Shown: positions 22,301 to 34,922 of the stretch, one piece after another
Layout: the number at the start of each line of letters is the position of its first letter
How positions within the stretch are numbered: position 1 is the stretch's first letter
Assembly: GCA_907163375.1 (NCBI GenBank)
Contig: CAJQUW010001813.1
Span: 1 to 64,000 of the forward strand
DNA length: 64,000 nt
Origin: Prostheceraeus crozeri
Taxonomy: Eukaryota > Platyhelminthes > Polycladida > Euryleptidae
Direction: 5' to 3'
Notes under the pieces: generated by a model
Seen by the model: only the letters and a program-made list of their open reading frames with translations
The model's database searches: none
What the model was told of the DNA's origin: nothing
Position numbers and translations under genes: made by a program

Positions 22301-25300
22301 ATTCTGCGACTAAACATGTAGCCTATCCCGAAAATATCATTCGCAACACCAACAATTATCGTAAAACACATAAACCAAGTAACAGAAAGGAGAAAGAAAG
22401 ACACTATTTTTACTTCAATTTTCCATTTATTTCTGAGAAAGTGGATAAACAACTACAAAATGTTTTTCGTCGAGAAAACGTGAACATAAGATTAACAAGA
22501 AGATCAAGAACTCTTAGAAGTGTATTGAAACAGCCTAAATCAAACCAAGATTGTCATTTAAAAAATTGCCCAATTAACAACAACAACATCTGCAATCAAA
22601 AATGTGTAATTTATCAGCTGAAGTGTGATAAGTGTGATAACTTCTACATTGGAAGCACCATAAGACCATTACATGTCGTTGCGTGAGCATAAAACAAACA
22701 GCAAGTCTTCCATGTATAACCATCTTCAGAAATGTCACAGTTACAACTTTTCCACAACCATTCTTTCCCATGATAGTGATTCATCAAACCTAAGACTTCG
22801 TGAAGCATACTATATTAGAAAAATGAAACCAACAATTAACAGCAAAATCGAGCTTAACAATTGTGCAGATTTTCTTCTTGATTAAATTTTTTTCTATTAT
22901 GTAAAAATGATAAAACATGACAATGTATTACATTATAATAGTATCAAATTTCTAATTTACACCTTTTACCTTCTTCCAATCATTTTATAGCTTTAAATTT
23001 TTTATACTTGTGTGATATGTATTTATAACTCAAGCCTTTGTATTGCTAGTCCATTTCTATGTCCTTTGTTTTCATATCTAGTCAGGTCATCATTAAGATG
23101 CTATTGGTACTATGTAACCCAATACCACCTGTTCCATAGCCCTTCACCCTTTTTTATTATGTTATTATGACATAGACGTCGGTGTGAATTTTAAATTTTA
23201 TACTAGACCATATTTCCCTCTTTTTTACCTGAAGATAGTTAACGGATGTTAACAGACATTAATTGTAAGAAATAAGAAAATAAAACCACCATCATTCTAT
23301 ATTGGCTCTTTCCAACTACAATCAAACAACTTAAATTTGTTTCGACTACATTCGAATACATGAAAAGTAATATATGATTCATTTCTAGATTACTAGACAG
23401 CTGTTGGTTTTTTTACTAAATTATATTCTTCAACGGACGTAGTAAATAAAATGGTACCGGTTTCTCGTGTATCCATTTCCTTCACACAATGAGCAAAACA
23501 TTCCACATATTCTGGTAATTGCACAAGAACAGTAGCAATAAGTTCCTATGTTCAGAGTGTGAGTGGATTTATGTGGGTCAAACCGGAAGAACAATTGAAG
23601 ACAGAAAAAAGAAGCATTAGCATTGAGCATGCAGTAAAGACAGTCGATGTCGGCAGATCAAAGGCGGCGAGACACTGTTTTGAGAGTGACCACCGCATCG
23701 ACATCTCCGATATGCCTGTGATTTGCAAGGAGGGAGGATGGAGACGAAGACAAAGACTCATTAAAGAAACAATTTGGACCAGGAGGTTTGGTGGAAGTGC
23801 TGATAGAGTTGTCGATACGGGAGGTCAGTCATGATGATTGAGAAAAAGCAGGTTCTCTTCCAATTTTTACGACTTATATTTCAGTAAATAAGAGAGCGAG
23901 TCACTCGACGCGTTTCGTCTATACACAGACAGTATCAAGGGTTCTTAGCAGGTGGTGGAAGTAACCGTGTTGGCCACGACATCGGTTGTACCTGGAACCA
24001 TGTCTTGTCTTGAATTTTCGCGGTGACTTGTTTTCCTTTCCCCATATGATTTATCACTTTTAGTATTACTACTTTTGTATCTTTGTTTAGTAGTAGATTT
24101 TATTATTAACTTTATCTTCAGTATCGTTATTAGTTTCTATTTCACTGCATTGTTCTTTTGATATTTCTATGTCTGATTTGTGTCAACGTGTGTCTTCAAT
24201 CGGTTTAGAATGTATGTGATTAACTTCTCTGAAGATGATGTGCTGAGTGTATCGAAAGCGCTAAGAAACGAGTTCGTTTTTATTTTCACTCCAACAACAG
24301 AGAGATGGGATTTCCACCGAACACAAGTACCAACAAGTTAAACTTCAGTTCAATCCAGCCCATTTGGCAATAGCAACTAAATAATCTGCATTTTTATTAT
24401 ATGTCAATCTGTAATGTTAATGATTTCAGTTCAGTATTATATACTGACATATTGACAAATTGATTAACGAGCGAATACGCCGTTACGCTCGAGACAAAAT
24501 TTTGATCACTTTAAAGCTTGCTGCTTTAAAAAATCTCCCTTTTATAGAGATGCGCTAGAGATGCGCAAAAAAGTGGAAGCATATTTCAAAGTTTGCTTTA
24601 TCCGAACACATCGCAATTTCGTCATTTGATGATAACTGCTTGGTTCCCGGAAGCCGGAAAGATCGTAACGCTCACGACATCAAGAAATCATCTCAGTAAT
24701 TTTCTTTGTGCTATTCCTAAAATTCTATTGAATTCAGTGCTGCCATCACATTTTTGAACATATTCATAAGATAAGTAGGTCTTTAGCCTTCATAAATGAT
24801 GAACCTGTAGCCAGCTACCTTCTGTAAACTTAATTCTTCAGCTACTATGATGTAGGTAATGCTCGCAACATATAGAAAGTAAGCCTCGCGACAGTTTGTC
24901 GATGAGAACTACAAGTAGTTATCATGCTTTGAATATCAAAAATCCGAGTGCATGTAAATGAACAAAAGTAAAATTGAAGTTATGACCACTGAAATAGCAA
25001 TTTTCACAAGTTAGTTCTATCAGCATTAATAATTTGATATTGTGGCTGCTTTTAGAGAGGAGATGCACAGAGCTCTTTGAAAGAGGACATCCAACATCAA
25101 GAGATAAAGCAATAGAGCTTGTGACCACCTCAACTATGTTCTACTTTCTTCAGTAATTCCTTGTATAGATTTTTAACTATATCGCCACAAAATGTAATCA
25201 AACTTACAATAAGCAGTTCCATAATAAAATGATTTCATTGATCACTCATGTCGCAACACATCGTAGATTTTATGCTCATCATTCGTCCATCATTTCCGTT

Positions 25301-28300
25301 CTCTGTACTTTTACCATGTTGCTAGCAAGAAATGTAGTGTGACACAGGCCCGTCGCCAGCGGGGGGGGGCAAGGGGGCGCCGCCCCCCCTGTTAAAAATT
25401 TCGCCCCTCCTGTTAAATAATGTTCACATGCGTCTATTTTCAGTTGATGGCAATGGTCATACAAGAAAAGCCTAATAGCATAATTCCATTGCATTGTGAA
25501 TGGAGTTTTTGACTGACGATAACTATTGACTCATTCAGCGTGAACATTTCCCACCTGTTACTCATTGCGAATAATTTATGACTTCATCACTTCAGTCCTT
25601 CACCACTGTTTTGTGTCTCTTTCTGATCATCAGTTTCTATTTAAGTTATTAGTTTCTAGGAGTTTCCCTCTTGATTAATTCCTCTGCTGCTCGTCTTTGT
25701 GTTATTTCGTGAACTTAACCTCTACGACTGATCTAACCTATCCTAAAAGAAAATGCAGTTAAGTTCGGCTAAATTTGTTGATTTTGAAATAGATGATTTG
25801 TGGAGAGGAAAGAATAGAAGTACCGCCAAATCCACATTCATAGGATCCGACTGCAGTTTTCCGGGGACATAATCAAAGGAGTGTTTGTCAATTAAATAAA
25901 CGGAGATATCCGGTAACGTAAGATTTTATTTTCTTCTTTTTGTCGGTTTCAAATTCAAAGTCATCTGACAGAAAGTGTTTAGCACAGACTTTCATCCTGT
26001 CAGTTACTTCATTAACACTTTTGAGATCAACGCGTTGTATAGGAACCATTTATTTCGTTGACTATATTCGTTCTCATATGGAAAACTGAATAATGACACC
26101 TTTTCGGTTCCATCGGTCTTCTACCCACTTTTGCAACCTCCAACGCAATATTTGTATGGCATGGTACAAAATAATAGTTATACACGAAATGAGTTGACAG
26201 TCAGTTGAAATTTAAGTTCACGTGAACACAACATGGTAGCATCGAGGAATGTAAGACGATGAATGAAGACAGTGGATTTATCAGGTTATCACTCCTTCGG
26301 CATTGAGTGAGTCATTCACTCGATGATTGAAGCCATTCGCATCAATAGAGTAAATAACTGCACCATGATTATTGGTTTTTTTTCACACAATGCATACATG
26401 CACACAAGGCAAATCCACTTTTCAATCTCGCATCAAGAAAGCAATTTGTCACTCTACTGACAATGCATCGGCCTGCGCTCAACAAATTCGAATTACACGC
26501 ACACGCTTACGTCTTTATTGACAATATCTGTGTCTTGTGTTCCCCCGTAACTGGTGACTTTTGTTTTATATTCAGAGGTGATAATTAAATAGTCGGAAAT
26601 GCCGCATCGCAATTCAAAAGATGAGGTGCATAAAAAATCTATCCTTTTAACATCATGGCTTCTAAAACCTCGAAGTTCACTCACGCCAGCATCTTCAGCT
26701 GATACCCCTACTACCTCCGCAACTGCGATCCAATCATCCACAACTGCGATCCAATCATCCACAACTGCGATCCAATCATCCACAACTTTCGATCCAATCA
26801 TCCGCAACTGCGATCCAATCATCCACAACTGCGATCCAATCATCCACAACTGCGATCCAATCATCCACAACTGCGATGCAGTCATCAGCAACTAAAATCC
26901 CTACACAATCTGCAACTGCGATTCCTAGTGTTTTGCATTCATTACCGAAAGACATATTTGGCGCTGAACTAAAGCAACCTCGACTTAAGTCATATCCAAG
27001 AGACAAGGACAACCGCTGCTTTCGATCACAGTGGTTTGGCCAATTCCCTTGGCTGGAATATTCCGTCGAAAGAGATGCAGCGTACTGTCATCCCTGCAGG
27101 ATATACGCTACCAGAAGTTCAAAGGAATTTGAGTCGGTCTTCATCAAGGCAGGTTACAGAGCATGGAAAACCGCTCTTGGAGACAAAAGAAAGGGATTTG
27201 TTCATCATGCTGAAACTACGACGCACAGAAATTCAACCATTGCTTGGAATGAGCAGAAAAACAGAGAGGACAGCAGAACATCGATATCTTACCTCATGAA
27301 CTCCGACATTCTAGAAAAGAGGAGATATTATGTCCAGTCCTTGATTGAGATAGTACAATTTTTGGCAACTAACGAATTGCCATTTAGGGGTGATGATTCA
27401 GACAGTGGTGTATTTCTCAAGATGTTCAAATACACTCTTCGAAAGGATAAAAAGCTTGCTGACATTGAGCCCGGAATTCCTCGCAATTCCACCTACACAT
27501 CTCCTACAATTCAAAATGATTTAATTGACACTCTTGCAAACGTCGTTGCAAGAGGAGTAGCATCCGACTGCCTAAACGCTGACGTTCCGTTTTTTACACT
27601 TTTAGCAGATGGAACGCGTGACAAGAGCAACATCGAAAATATCTCCATTTCAGTTCGATTTGTTAAGAATGGGAAAGTGGAAGAATGCCGTCTCTGCATG
27701 CCTATGTCTGCGAAACTGGATGCCTCATCGATGACCGACGTTATTTTGGAGAGCTTGGCAAAGTACAACCTTCCGATGGAGCGATTGCTTACCCAATGCC
27801 ATGATGGAGCCAGTTCAATGAGTGGCAGACTCGCAGGAGTGCAAGCTATCATACAGAGAAGAGCCGGAAAAGAGGTACCATACGTACATTGCTTTAACCA
27901 CCGACTTCATTTGGTTATTGTGGATCTAGTTTCTAATATCTCAGCAGTGAGGTACTACTTCGATCAGTGTGCAGTGATATACAAATTTTTCAAATGCCAA
28001 TCAATTGTTGATATGTACAATGGGACGAAATTGAAGCCATTACTCGAGACACGTTGGTCAGGACATCACGATGCCACAAAGCGTCTTATTGACAACCATG
28101 CAGAAATTGTCTCAACGTTGAAAGAGATCAGTAAGTCAATGAATTTGGAGGGCGATCTACCATCGAGAGCCATCGGATTGCGAAAAATTTTGTGTCGACC
28201 TAATTTCATGTTCATAGCTGTTGTTATGAAGCGCATACTGGGGATTTTGATGCCAATCGACAAAGCATTGCAAAGTCATGCATGTGATCTGCGAAAAGCC

Positions 28301-31300
28301 ATGGAATTAATCTCACAGGTCAAAAAAATGCTCAATGAAATGAGAAGTGAAGAAGTATTCAGTGATATATTGACAGAAAGTAATGCTTTCATAAAGGACC
28401 AAAAAAGTGACCATCCATCTCGCAAGAGAAAAATAAGTACCCTTCTGAGAGACAGTGTTGCTCTTGCGGCTGTCAGTGGCCATCAATCTGATATAGACAG
28501 CATAAACACCAAGGCAGTGTACTTCGAAATCATCGACCTTGTCACACAGAAACTTTATCGACGCTTTGAAGAAAAGGATTGGTTGTACAAGGCTTTGCAA
28601 GTAAGTTTCTCTTCTGCTCAAACACTACATAGGAAAATAAAATGTCGTTAACAGGTTTTGCATGTGAACAATAATAAATATATAAATAGCATTAACATCT
28701 ATTTTCATAAAGTCAAATAATAATCTTGCTTTTAGGCCTATTTGTTATCGTCATTGACTAATCATTGTCGCTATTGACATATCTAGATTCTTTTATGAAA
28801 TATTTTCTAGACTTCATTTACCAAATCGAACTATTTTGTGATAAGATCATCATATAACAAGCAAAATCCCTCATCAAATGTCCATAGCTGGAGAATTCAT
28901 ATGCAAGCCGTGTGTTTTAATTCTTTACTATCGAAGATTAAATTCTAAACTTAATGGTGCTGTAATAGTTAGCTACTGAAAATTGAGTAGTTGCTTTTTT
29001 TTCTGTAGGGAACTATACCAGACGGAGACGAATTTTTAATCAAGACTACGGTTGACCCGCTCAGCCGACTGGGAATTACGATTCCAGATGAAGGCGAATT
29101 AGATTTGGTGAGACGCTATCTCAAGAAGAAAATCAACGGGAGGCCTACTTCCACACTTCTCGATGTTTTGCGTAATCAAAGAGAGGCCTTCCAGTGCACA
29201 TACGATTTATTTGCGGAGGTGTCAACAATGGCCTGTTCCACTGCTGTCTGTGAGGCGTCGTTTTCGGCACTTACCCGCATTGATCGGCCACAACGACGAA
29301 GCATGGGGCAGTCTCGACGAGCCAGTTTGTGCTTTTTGACTTTTGAGAAAGATAGGGTGGAAAATATTGACGTTCAGTCTGTCTTGAAGACATTTATCAA
29401 TGTTCACAAACGCTTACAACTTTTTTGAATTACATTTGAATACTTAATCTGTGCATATTTTAATTTAGCTAACTTGCGATTACAATAGAAAGTACGAAAA
29501 TACAGATATGTGAAGCACAGGAATGTCAAATATGCATGATTAGGTATATTGGTTATGTGCTTCATTGAATATAAAAATCACAAACGCTTGCCCCTCCAGT
29601 CAAAAGCTGAGCCCCCCCCCTGTAAATCCATTCTGACGACGGGCCTGGTGTGACACATTTAAATGTCTCCTATATGTTTCTATGGTAGACAGAAATTTAG
29701 CGAATTTTGCATTAACTGGCCCGTTGGATCCATAATTTCATATTTCGACTTCGCTGGTGCACCAACTTTTTACTGATTACCAGCAGCATTACCGGTTGTC
29801 AGCAATTCATGCCGCTAAATGATTGACACATGAAGGTGATGTTTGCTTTCTATTGTTCGTCATAGAGTAGTTACTTAACTTGATGCAACAAATGTAACAA
29901 TGTAACGCTCGCGATAGTTCAAGCAGCTCCATTTAGTTTACAGAATTCTTGAATATCATTGAAGACTAAATCAAATTTCCACTTGGACTTTCTACAACGG
30001 ACATTTGTCGATAGAAATTTTTGCTACCACAAACATACACGGTATAGTTGACCATTTGAATGATTCATGAAAAAATGGTCAATTTAGCAACGAATTTTGG
30101 AAGTAATTGATGCCCACTTTAAGCACTCGCAAAAACAACTTGGAAGCATTAAAATGAAAAAATCGTTTCAATTCATGAACTTCAAGAAGTCTAATTAAAA
30201 AAATTGAAGCATTTTGTTAATTTCAATAATATTAGAAAATGGTCGCAACATTTACACATAGACTAACAGATTGAATCGGTGACTGTAATCAATACTTACA
30301 TACATTTTCCTGAAATAGCAGCGTTATTCTACTATCATGACAGTGTTATCACAACAAATACTCGCAGTTTATTCGCTACATTTCCAGCTCTCATAGGTGA
30401 AATTCACATTGTTTTTTCTAGCTTTTTCTATTTTTATCATGAAGGCCATCAGAACTCGTGGTGAATGGATTTTTCAGTAAATATGGAAATTATAAACTTA
30501 AAATCCATTCTTTACAATTTACTTAGCTTGACATCGACCATACCGACGGATCTACAAGCAAAAATAAGTGGATAGTTAATCAAAAAAAATAAAATATTCC
30601 AATTTCTGAAGTATGAATATCATTCTCTGATGCGGCATGAGTAGGTAAAGTCTAGGAGAATATATTTTCAAATTAATATCACGACTTTCAATGCTGTGTT
30701 GCCATTATTAGAGCGGAATACTCGTACTTGAATTGCATGTGATCTCTTAAATGATATATTTTATTTATTTTTTTTCAACAGGGAATGGTCATTCTAAGAA
30801 TGTACTACACCTTCGATGTAGACTGCGACGCAACGGTTTTGAAATTCCCTCAAGATACGATGACATGTCAACTATCATTCGTCAGTGATTTGTTAACATC
30901 AAGCATTGTTCTGGTGACAAGAGAATCTACGAAAGATGAAATGATTGCCTTCAATAACGAAGGTTCAGAGTGGCATGTTACGGACTTGACTTTCAAACCC
31001 ACAACAGAAAAATTGAAAGTTCTCAACCTATCGTACGAATTCTCAGCTGTTACTGCAGAAATCAAAGTTAAAAGGTCCGTAGGATATTATTTGGTTGTCC
31101 TACAGCTGCCAATTTTTATCATGAGCTGCTTGCTAGTCCTGTCGACGTTCATTTCAGTAATAGACGGAGAAAGAGTGAATTTTGTAACTCAATTGTGTCT
31201 CACCTATATTGTGTTTCTCCTACTTCTAGATTCAATTCTTCCCACATCAGGTTTGCCACTTCTATCTGTTTGTGTAATCGTTTGTTTCTTTCTAGCAGTA

Positions 31301-31576
31301 ATAAATGTTCTTGAGTCTGTTGTAATCAGATATTGGCTATCGCTAGCTGAGACAGAAACAGATAATTATACTGTGAATGAGATTGAACCAACAGAAAGCA
31401 GAACCAGCCATATTTTAGAGAACGGAGACAAGGAAGTCAGAATTGAAAGATATAGAAATGCTCGACGACGACCATGGCGATTACATGTAAAACGTTTGGA
31501 TTGGGTTACTTTAATCGTGAATTCTCTAACAGTTATTGGTCTTATGTTGCTGAATATCTTCATCGTGTATTCGTAG
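19392..31576 (+). CDS. Cys-loop ligand-gated ion channel subunit, copy A (two exons)
   Basis: Pentameric ligand-gated channel of the plasma membrane. Exon 1 (19392-19844) encodes a hydrophobic leader and the first part of the ligand-binding domain (SWQDYNLQW, then WYPTLLLSNS and RPDPRVD); exon 2 (30782-31576) encodes the rest. The join is phase 0 with GT-AG ends: VNKD then GMVILRM, as expected for this beta strand. A 13-residue Cys-loop (C-DATVLKFPQDTMT-C) is present, then TM1 after SVGYY, TM2 after GERVNF, TM3, a short TM3-TM4 loop and TM4 (WVTLIVNSLTVIGLM). Total about 415 residues, normal for the family. The start could also be the ATG at 19413, because TTTTGCAG just before it resembles an acceptor. 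The ion selectivity and ligand cannot be read here; LSYEFSAV lacks the vicinal cysteine pair of nicotinic alpha subunits. Confidence 0.88.
20488..21350 (+). mobile_element. tRNA-derived SINE split by a hAT-like insertion
   Basis: TGGAGGGTGTGCTTCGCTGG and GGTTTGATTCCC (20536-20547) have A-box and B-box character. The element is interrupted at 20558 by the 723-bp element next listed and resumes at 21282 after a duplicated CTGCAAAT, continuing with CATGGTGGTGCCAGG. Confidence 0.6.
20559..21281. mobile_element. Non-autonomous hAT-like DNA transposon
   Basis: Ends CAGGGATGCGGAGTCC and, at the right, its inverted match GGACTCCGACTCCGCATCCCTG (imperfect), flanked by the 8-bp target duplication CTGCAAAT (20551-20558 and 21282-21289). 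Subterminal GGACTCCGACTCC repeats are present at both ends. 723 bp, no transposase; 8-bp duplications and CAGGG ends are typical of hAT elements. A short open frame in the interior (20716-20940) is not transposase-like. Confidence 0.85.
21560..23330 (+). mobile_element. Penelope-like retroelement, decayed (RT plus GIY-YIG)
   Basis: Three linked open frames. 21596-22321 is reverse transcriptase with KGLPMGSSLSG (motif B of Penelope-like RTs), FMRYVHDCFAI in the place of the YxDD motif, and LDFRVTL downstream. 22441-22686 continues the RT C-terminus and begins a GIY-YIG endonuclease (CVIYQLKCDKC, NFYIGSTIRP), completed in another frame at 22673-22885 (NHLQKC, REAYYIRK). There are frameshifts near 22313 and 22675, and the catalytic YVDD is YVHD, so the copy is dead. 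The 3-prime end (CCTGAAGAT...TATTGGCTCTTTCC, 23230-23315) matches a second locus at 57.3 kb. Lies in the intron of receptor A. Confidence 0.85.
23890..23945 (-). ncRNA. Hammerhead-like motif of a Penelope-like element (degenerate)
   Basis: On the minus strand TTGATAC, then a GTCT-loop-AGAC stem, then GAAACGCGTC follow in the order of a hammerhead ribozyme core (CUGANGA, stem II, GAAA). The CUGANGA box is imperfect, so catalytic activity is doubtful. Penelope-like elements are known to carry hammerhead motifs. Confidence 0.35.
24229..24275 (+). ncRNA. Hammerhead-like motif of a Penelope-like element
   Basis: CTGAAGA (fits CUGANGA) is followed by a GAT...ATC pair and GAAAGCGCT within 35 bases. 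Orientation is opposite to the motif at 23890-23945. Stem pairing is weak by eye. Confidence 0.3.
24346..25336. other. Intron sequence of receptor A, nothing recognised
   Basis: AT-rich, no protein-like frames or clear repeats; ends at the hAT target site. Confidence 0.5.
26599..29428 (+). CDS. hAT transposase (TTF zinc-finger/DUF4371 class), one intron
   Basis: Catalyses cut-and-paste transposition. An N-terminal frame starts MPHRNSKDEVHKKS (26599) and runs into a 21-bp repeat; the long body frame (from 26876) has the TTF-type zinc finger (FRSQWFGQFPWLEY, AYCHPCRIY, then H...H near HHAETTTH), the RNase H-like catalytic core (DGTRDKSNIEN, CHDGASSMSG, HCFNHRLHL, ETRWSGHHDA) and, after a phase-0 GT-AG intron (28601-29008), the hAT C-terminal dimerisation region (CSTAVCEASFSALTRI). 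One repeat unit near 26784 is one base longer than the others, which puts the first ~60 codons out of frame with the body; translation from the ATG at 26876 would avoid it but would lose that N-terminus. The body itself has no stop. ZMYM-like domesticated genes are an alternative reading, but the terminal repeats argue for a transposon. Confidence 0.9.
26719..26882 (+). repeat. 21-bp coding minisatellite in the transposase N-terminus
   Basis: About seven to eight copies of GCAACTGCGATCCAATCATCC (variable first bases). In one frame it encodes TAIQSST repeats. One copy carries an extra base. Confidence 0.85.
29656..30781. other. Intron sequence of receptor A before exon 2
   Basis: AT-rich and without recognisable elements; ends in a pyrimidine tract and the CAG acceptor at 30779-30781. 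Confidence 0.6.
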
Positions 31577-34133
31577 AAATAATTGTAGATACAACATTGT
31601 GTAAAATATGGTGAGGACATTCATTAACCTGATCTGATGTCGTTCTTGTAAATATTCTCCATCCTTTCCTCGCATGCTATCAAATATTCGCATTACGTGT
31701 CATATATTTTTCCTCTTTGAAAAATAATCATTCCCACTGTGATATCAAAGTCATTTTCATATTTCTGTAATTTCAGCTTTTTTGGATCATTTTCTTATTC
31801 AAAAAAATGAATTTGGATAACATTGTTATCATTACTATTTTATTTCATTTGAATGAATTTCCATAGATTATGTGCTTTGACTGAGGCAGCCAATTCAGGC
31901 GAAAATGATTTAAAATATAGAAAATTGTTGTTTTTGGTGCGCCAATGAGTCACATCTATATTTTGGTATAATTGCGAAATTTTTATTTAACTTCCTTCTA
32001 AATGCTGAAAAATGGAAATTGATTTCACATTTCTTTTTTGATATACCATCTAAAAAAAGGATTTTTTAATTTTTATAGGAGGTTAGGCTCCATCGTTGAA
32101 GTGCCATCATCATGATAGTCTATGGGTATGGAGGATGGGTATCATGGGAAGCTGTATGTGTCTGAATTGCTTGGGACATCTAAGCTTTGGATTCACTTAT
32201 AGCCAATAATCATTGATAACTTGATGTACTGCAAAAATAATGTATTGCACATTCTTCGCATTTCTGCACGCTAACTTTCTTCTATAAACTCAACCTATTT
32301 TTGCAAATAAATTTATAGAAAGCATCAAACGCATCATTCTTTCTATGAGTCTGAAGAGAGCATTGCTATCGAATGTAAGTATATGAAAGACACTGGTGAG
32401 CAATATTCAGCAATTAATAAATAAGCTACTAGAAGTTCTCGAAATATCGGATTTTATTTTGATGACATTACCAAATCAAATTGAACGGAAGGGTCGTGGA
32501 GTATGCATCACAATGGAAGCAAAATCTCGGAGCAGAAAAGGATTTTGCCAAGCTAAAAACTATTTTTCCCGAAAGACTGACAGAATTACGAGTAGATCCA
32601 GTATTACTTATCAATGCACAGTAGTTATGATGATCAATTTCGTGATAATTAGTTGATGATCAAAATAGTTGCTCCATACCACGATCGAAGCATCACTGAA
32701 ATTGCAGTTACTCTTTGAAATTGCAGTCAAATTTAAGTCTACTCAAATTTAAGTTTCTATGCATCAACATCCAACTTTTTCGAAAAGAAAATTTTGAATC
32801 TATTTTGATTCAAAATGCAGACTGCCATTCGAATGAAGCATGTGCACAATTTTATTATCTGTCAGATTATGACGTATACTCATCACATGACGAAGACGCA
32901 TGACCATGGTATTTGGCACTTTGCTTTGTTGTAATCATGCTGTCGGCAATATTGAGCTCAGGCCTTGTCAATAATGTTTTTTTTACTGACCTGTGCACAG
33001 ATCGTGACAATCTTATCTGACGTATCTATGTGAAAGCCAAGTATCATCGAGTTTAGTAGCTTAATCCAAACTAGCCCAAACTTGTCACACACTCAGTCCA
33101 GAACCCTCTCCCGATTCCAAAAATCTATCAAAATAACATGCAGCTCCACATGCCTAAATGTACATTACATATTTTGGAAATTATTATTTTGAAGTGAGGG
33201 ATAAGAGTTAAATTTAATTTTGACAAAAGACAATCATTGCCATTGTGAATGATGTACTTTATTCCTGAAAAATCAGCTACAGGGAAAATTGACATATGTC
33301 TTGACTGTTTACCTGACGTTGCTTTGAAGCAAGAATTTTGAGCGAATATTAAAGAGAATAGTGAATGAGTCAAAAAGTTCTGCAATCAAATTGTAGGGTT
33401 ACTAGTACTAGCAGTACAGCATGAACTATCTATGAACTATAATGTCAAGTTTTAATTCGTAAAAAAAATCTAAAAGCATCAAACAGGATCTTTAAAACTC
33501 ATGTATGTCAGCCTATGGGAAAAAAGCTGTACTACTGAACCCTAGTTTCTGGAAAAACCTCATGCGCATATGAAATGGATTTGAATTCATTTTAATTGGG
33601 CATTAGGCGATGAAATCGTTTTATGGCCGGACGTTAACTGAATTGATCTTGATTGCATATGGATTCGACTTATTCAATTCCGCTAAAATGTCATTGATAT
33701 GTAGAAAACGCATATAGTTTGAATTTGAAATCCTTTTTTACAAAACTATCATCATCAATTGTATGTATTTCAGACGACAAGTATTTTCGTACATTTGATC
33801 ATCAATATCACTGGCGAGAAGTAAAATCCTGATGGAGCAATCAGCTAGGTGTTTTTTTCAAACAACAAGATGTAGGCATTTAAAATTCTGCGAACAAAGC
33901 AATAAAATGCACATTTTTTAATAAAAATCGCATTGATAAAAGCATTATACAAATTTTAACAAAATTCATTACTAAGAAAACACAACAAATGCACAATACA
34001 AAGGAGGAAGGATTTTCCACCTAAATACAGTCTCTTTATACTTCTTGATATTCATCGTTTCAATGATATCGGATAGATAATGCAATACCGGTACTAATTT
34101 TTTTCTTTTCCATCTGAATTTTCAACAACTTGC
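31577..34133. other. Intergenic spacer between tail-to-tail receptor copies
   Basis: 2.5 kb AT-rich sequence between the stop of copy A and the end of copy B. Short open frames at 32396-32656, 32715-32903 and 33128-33385 have no recognisable content. No polyadenylation signal stands out. Confidence 0.5.
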
Positions 34134-34922
34134 TCAGATGAAAGATGTAGTAGGCTGCGAGTACACAACACAAATATTAATCAAAATAAGAATGGAAACG
34201 GTTACGATATTTATTATGAAAGTGACCCATTCCAGCCTTTTGGCATAAATGGCCCATGGATGTCTTGAAAATTCCCTCACTTTGATCTCTTGATCTTCAC
34301 GCGTAAAAAATCGTCATTTCTGCTTTTTGCGACTAACTCGTATTTTGAATAGGCCTCTTCCTCAATTTAAGCCAAACGCAGCTAATCCCTTACCACAACA
34401 GCTTCCACGAGATTCATCACTGCTAAGAAAAAACAGACAATTACACACACTGAGAGAATGGAGAGACCGCACTTAGGGAGAATTGAGTCGACCAACAGAA
34501 GGAAGACAATGTATGTCAGACATAGTTCAGTTATCAGCACCATCAGCAACGGAAATAAATGTCGAAAGAACAATCAGGCTACTTATAATGAGAATTGGTA
34601 TCTGAAGCACGACTAAATAATATCCGAGTGATCGAATGACTTTGATTTTAGCGGTCACAGCTGAAAACTCGTATGTCTGTCCCAAAACGTTGAGATTATC
34701 GATTGTAGGTTTGAAGGTTAATGATGTGACTCGCCATTCATCGTCATTGTTATCAAAAGCAATCATTTGTGCATCTGAAGGGTTAGTCTGGAGTTTTACG
34801 CTCGATGACTCCAATGAACTGACGAAGGACAACGAGCATACTAATGTATCGCGAGGAAACTTCAGGACATACGATTCGCAATTTGTATCGAATGTGTGGT
34901 GCATTCTTAGAATCACCATTCC

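Larger units (their letters stand above)
23520..24345 (+). mobile_element. Second Penelope-like fragment, GIY-YIG domain and 3-prime end
   Basis: From 23549 the reading CSECEWIYVGQTGRTIEDR is the GIY-YIG nuclease start; after a frameshift near 23615 the frame 23559-23834 continues with HAVKTVDVGRSKAARHC and WRRRQRLIKE, as in the C-terminus of Penelope-like endonucleases. It is a different subfamily from the copy just upstream. The following 500 bp contain two hammerhead-like motifs on opposite strands. Confidence 0.75.
25345..29647 (+). mobile_element. Autonomous-type hAT DNA transposon, 4.3 kb
   Basis: Bounded by inverted ends CAGGCCCGTCGCCAG and CTGACGACGGGCCTG and by an 8-bp target duplication GTGTGACA (25337-25344 and 29648-29655). 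G-rich subterminal stretches follow each end (GGGGGGGGG at the left, CCCCCCCCC at the right). It carries one transposase gene on the plus strand and lies in sense orientation in the receptor A intron. The transposase body is open, so this is a recent copy. Confidence 0.93.
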
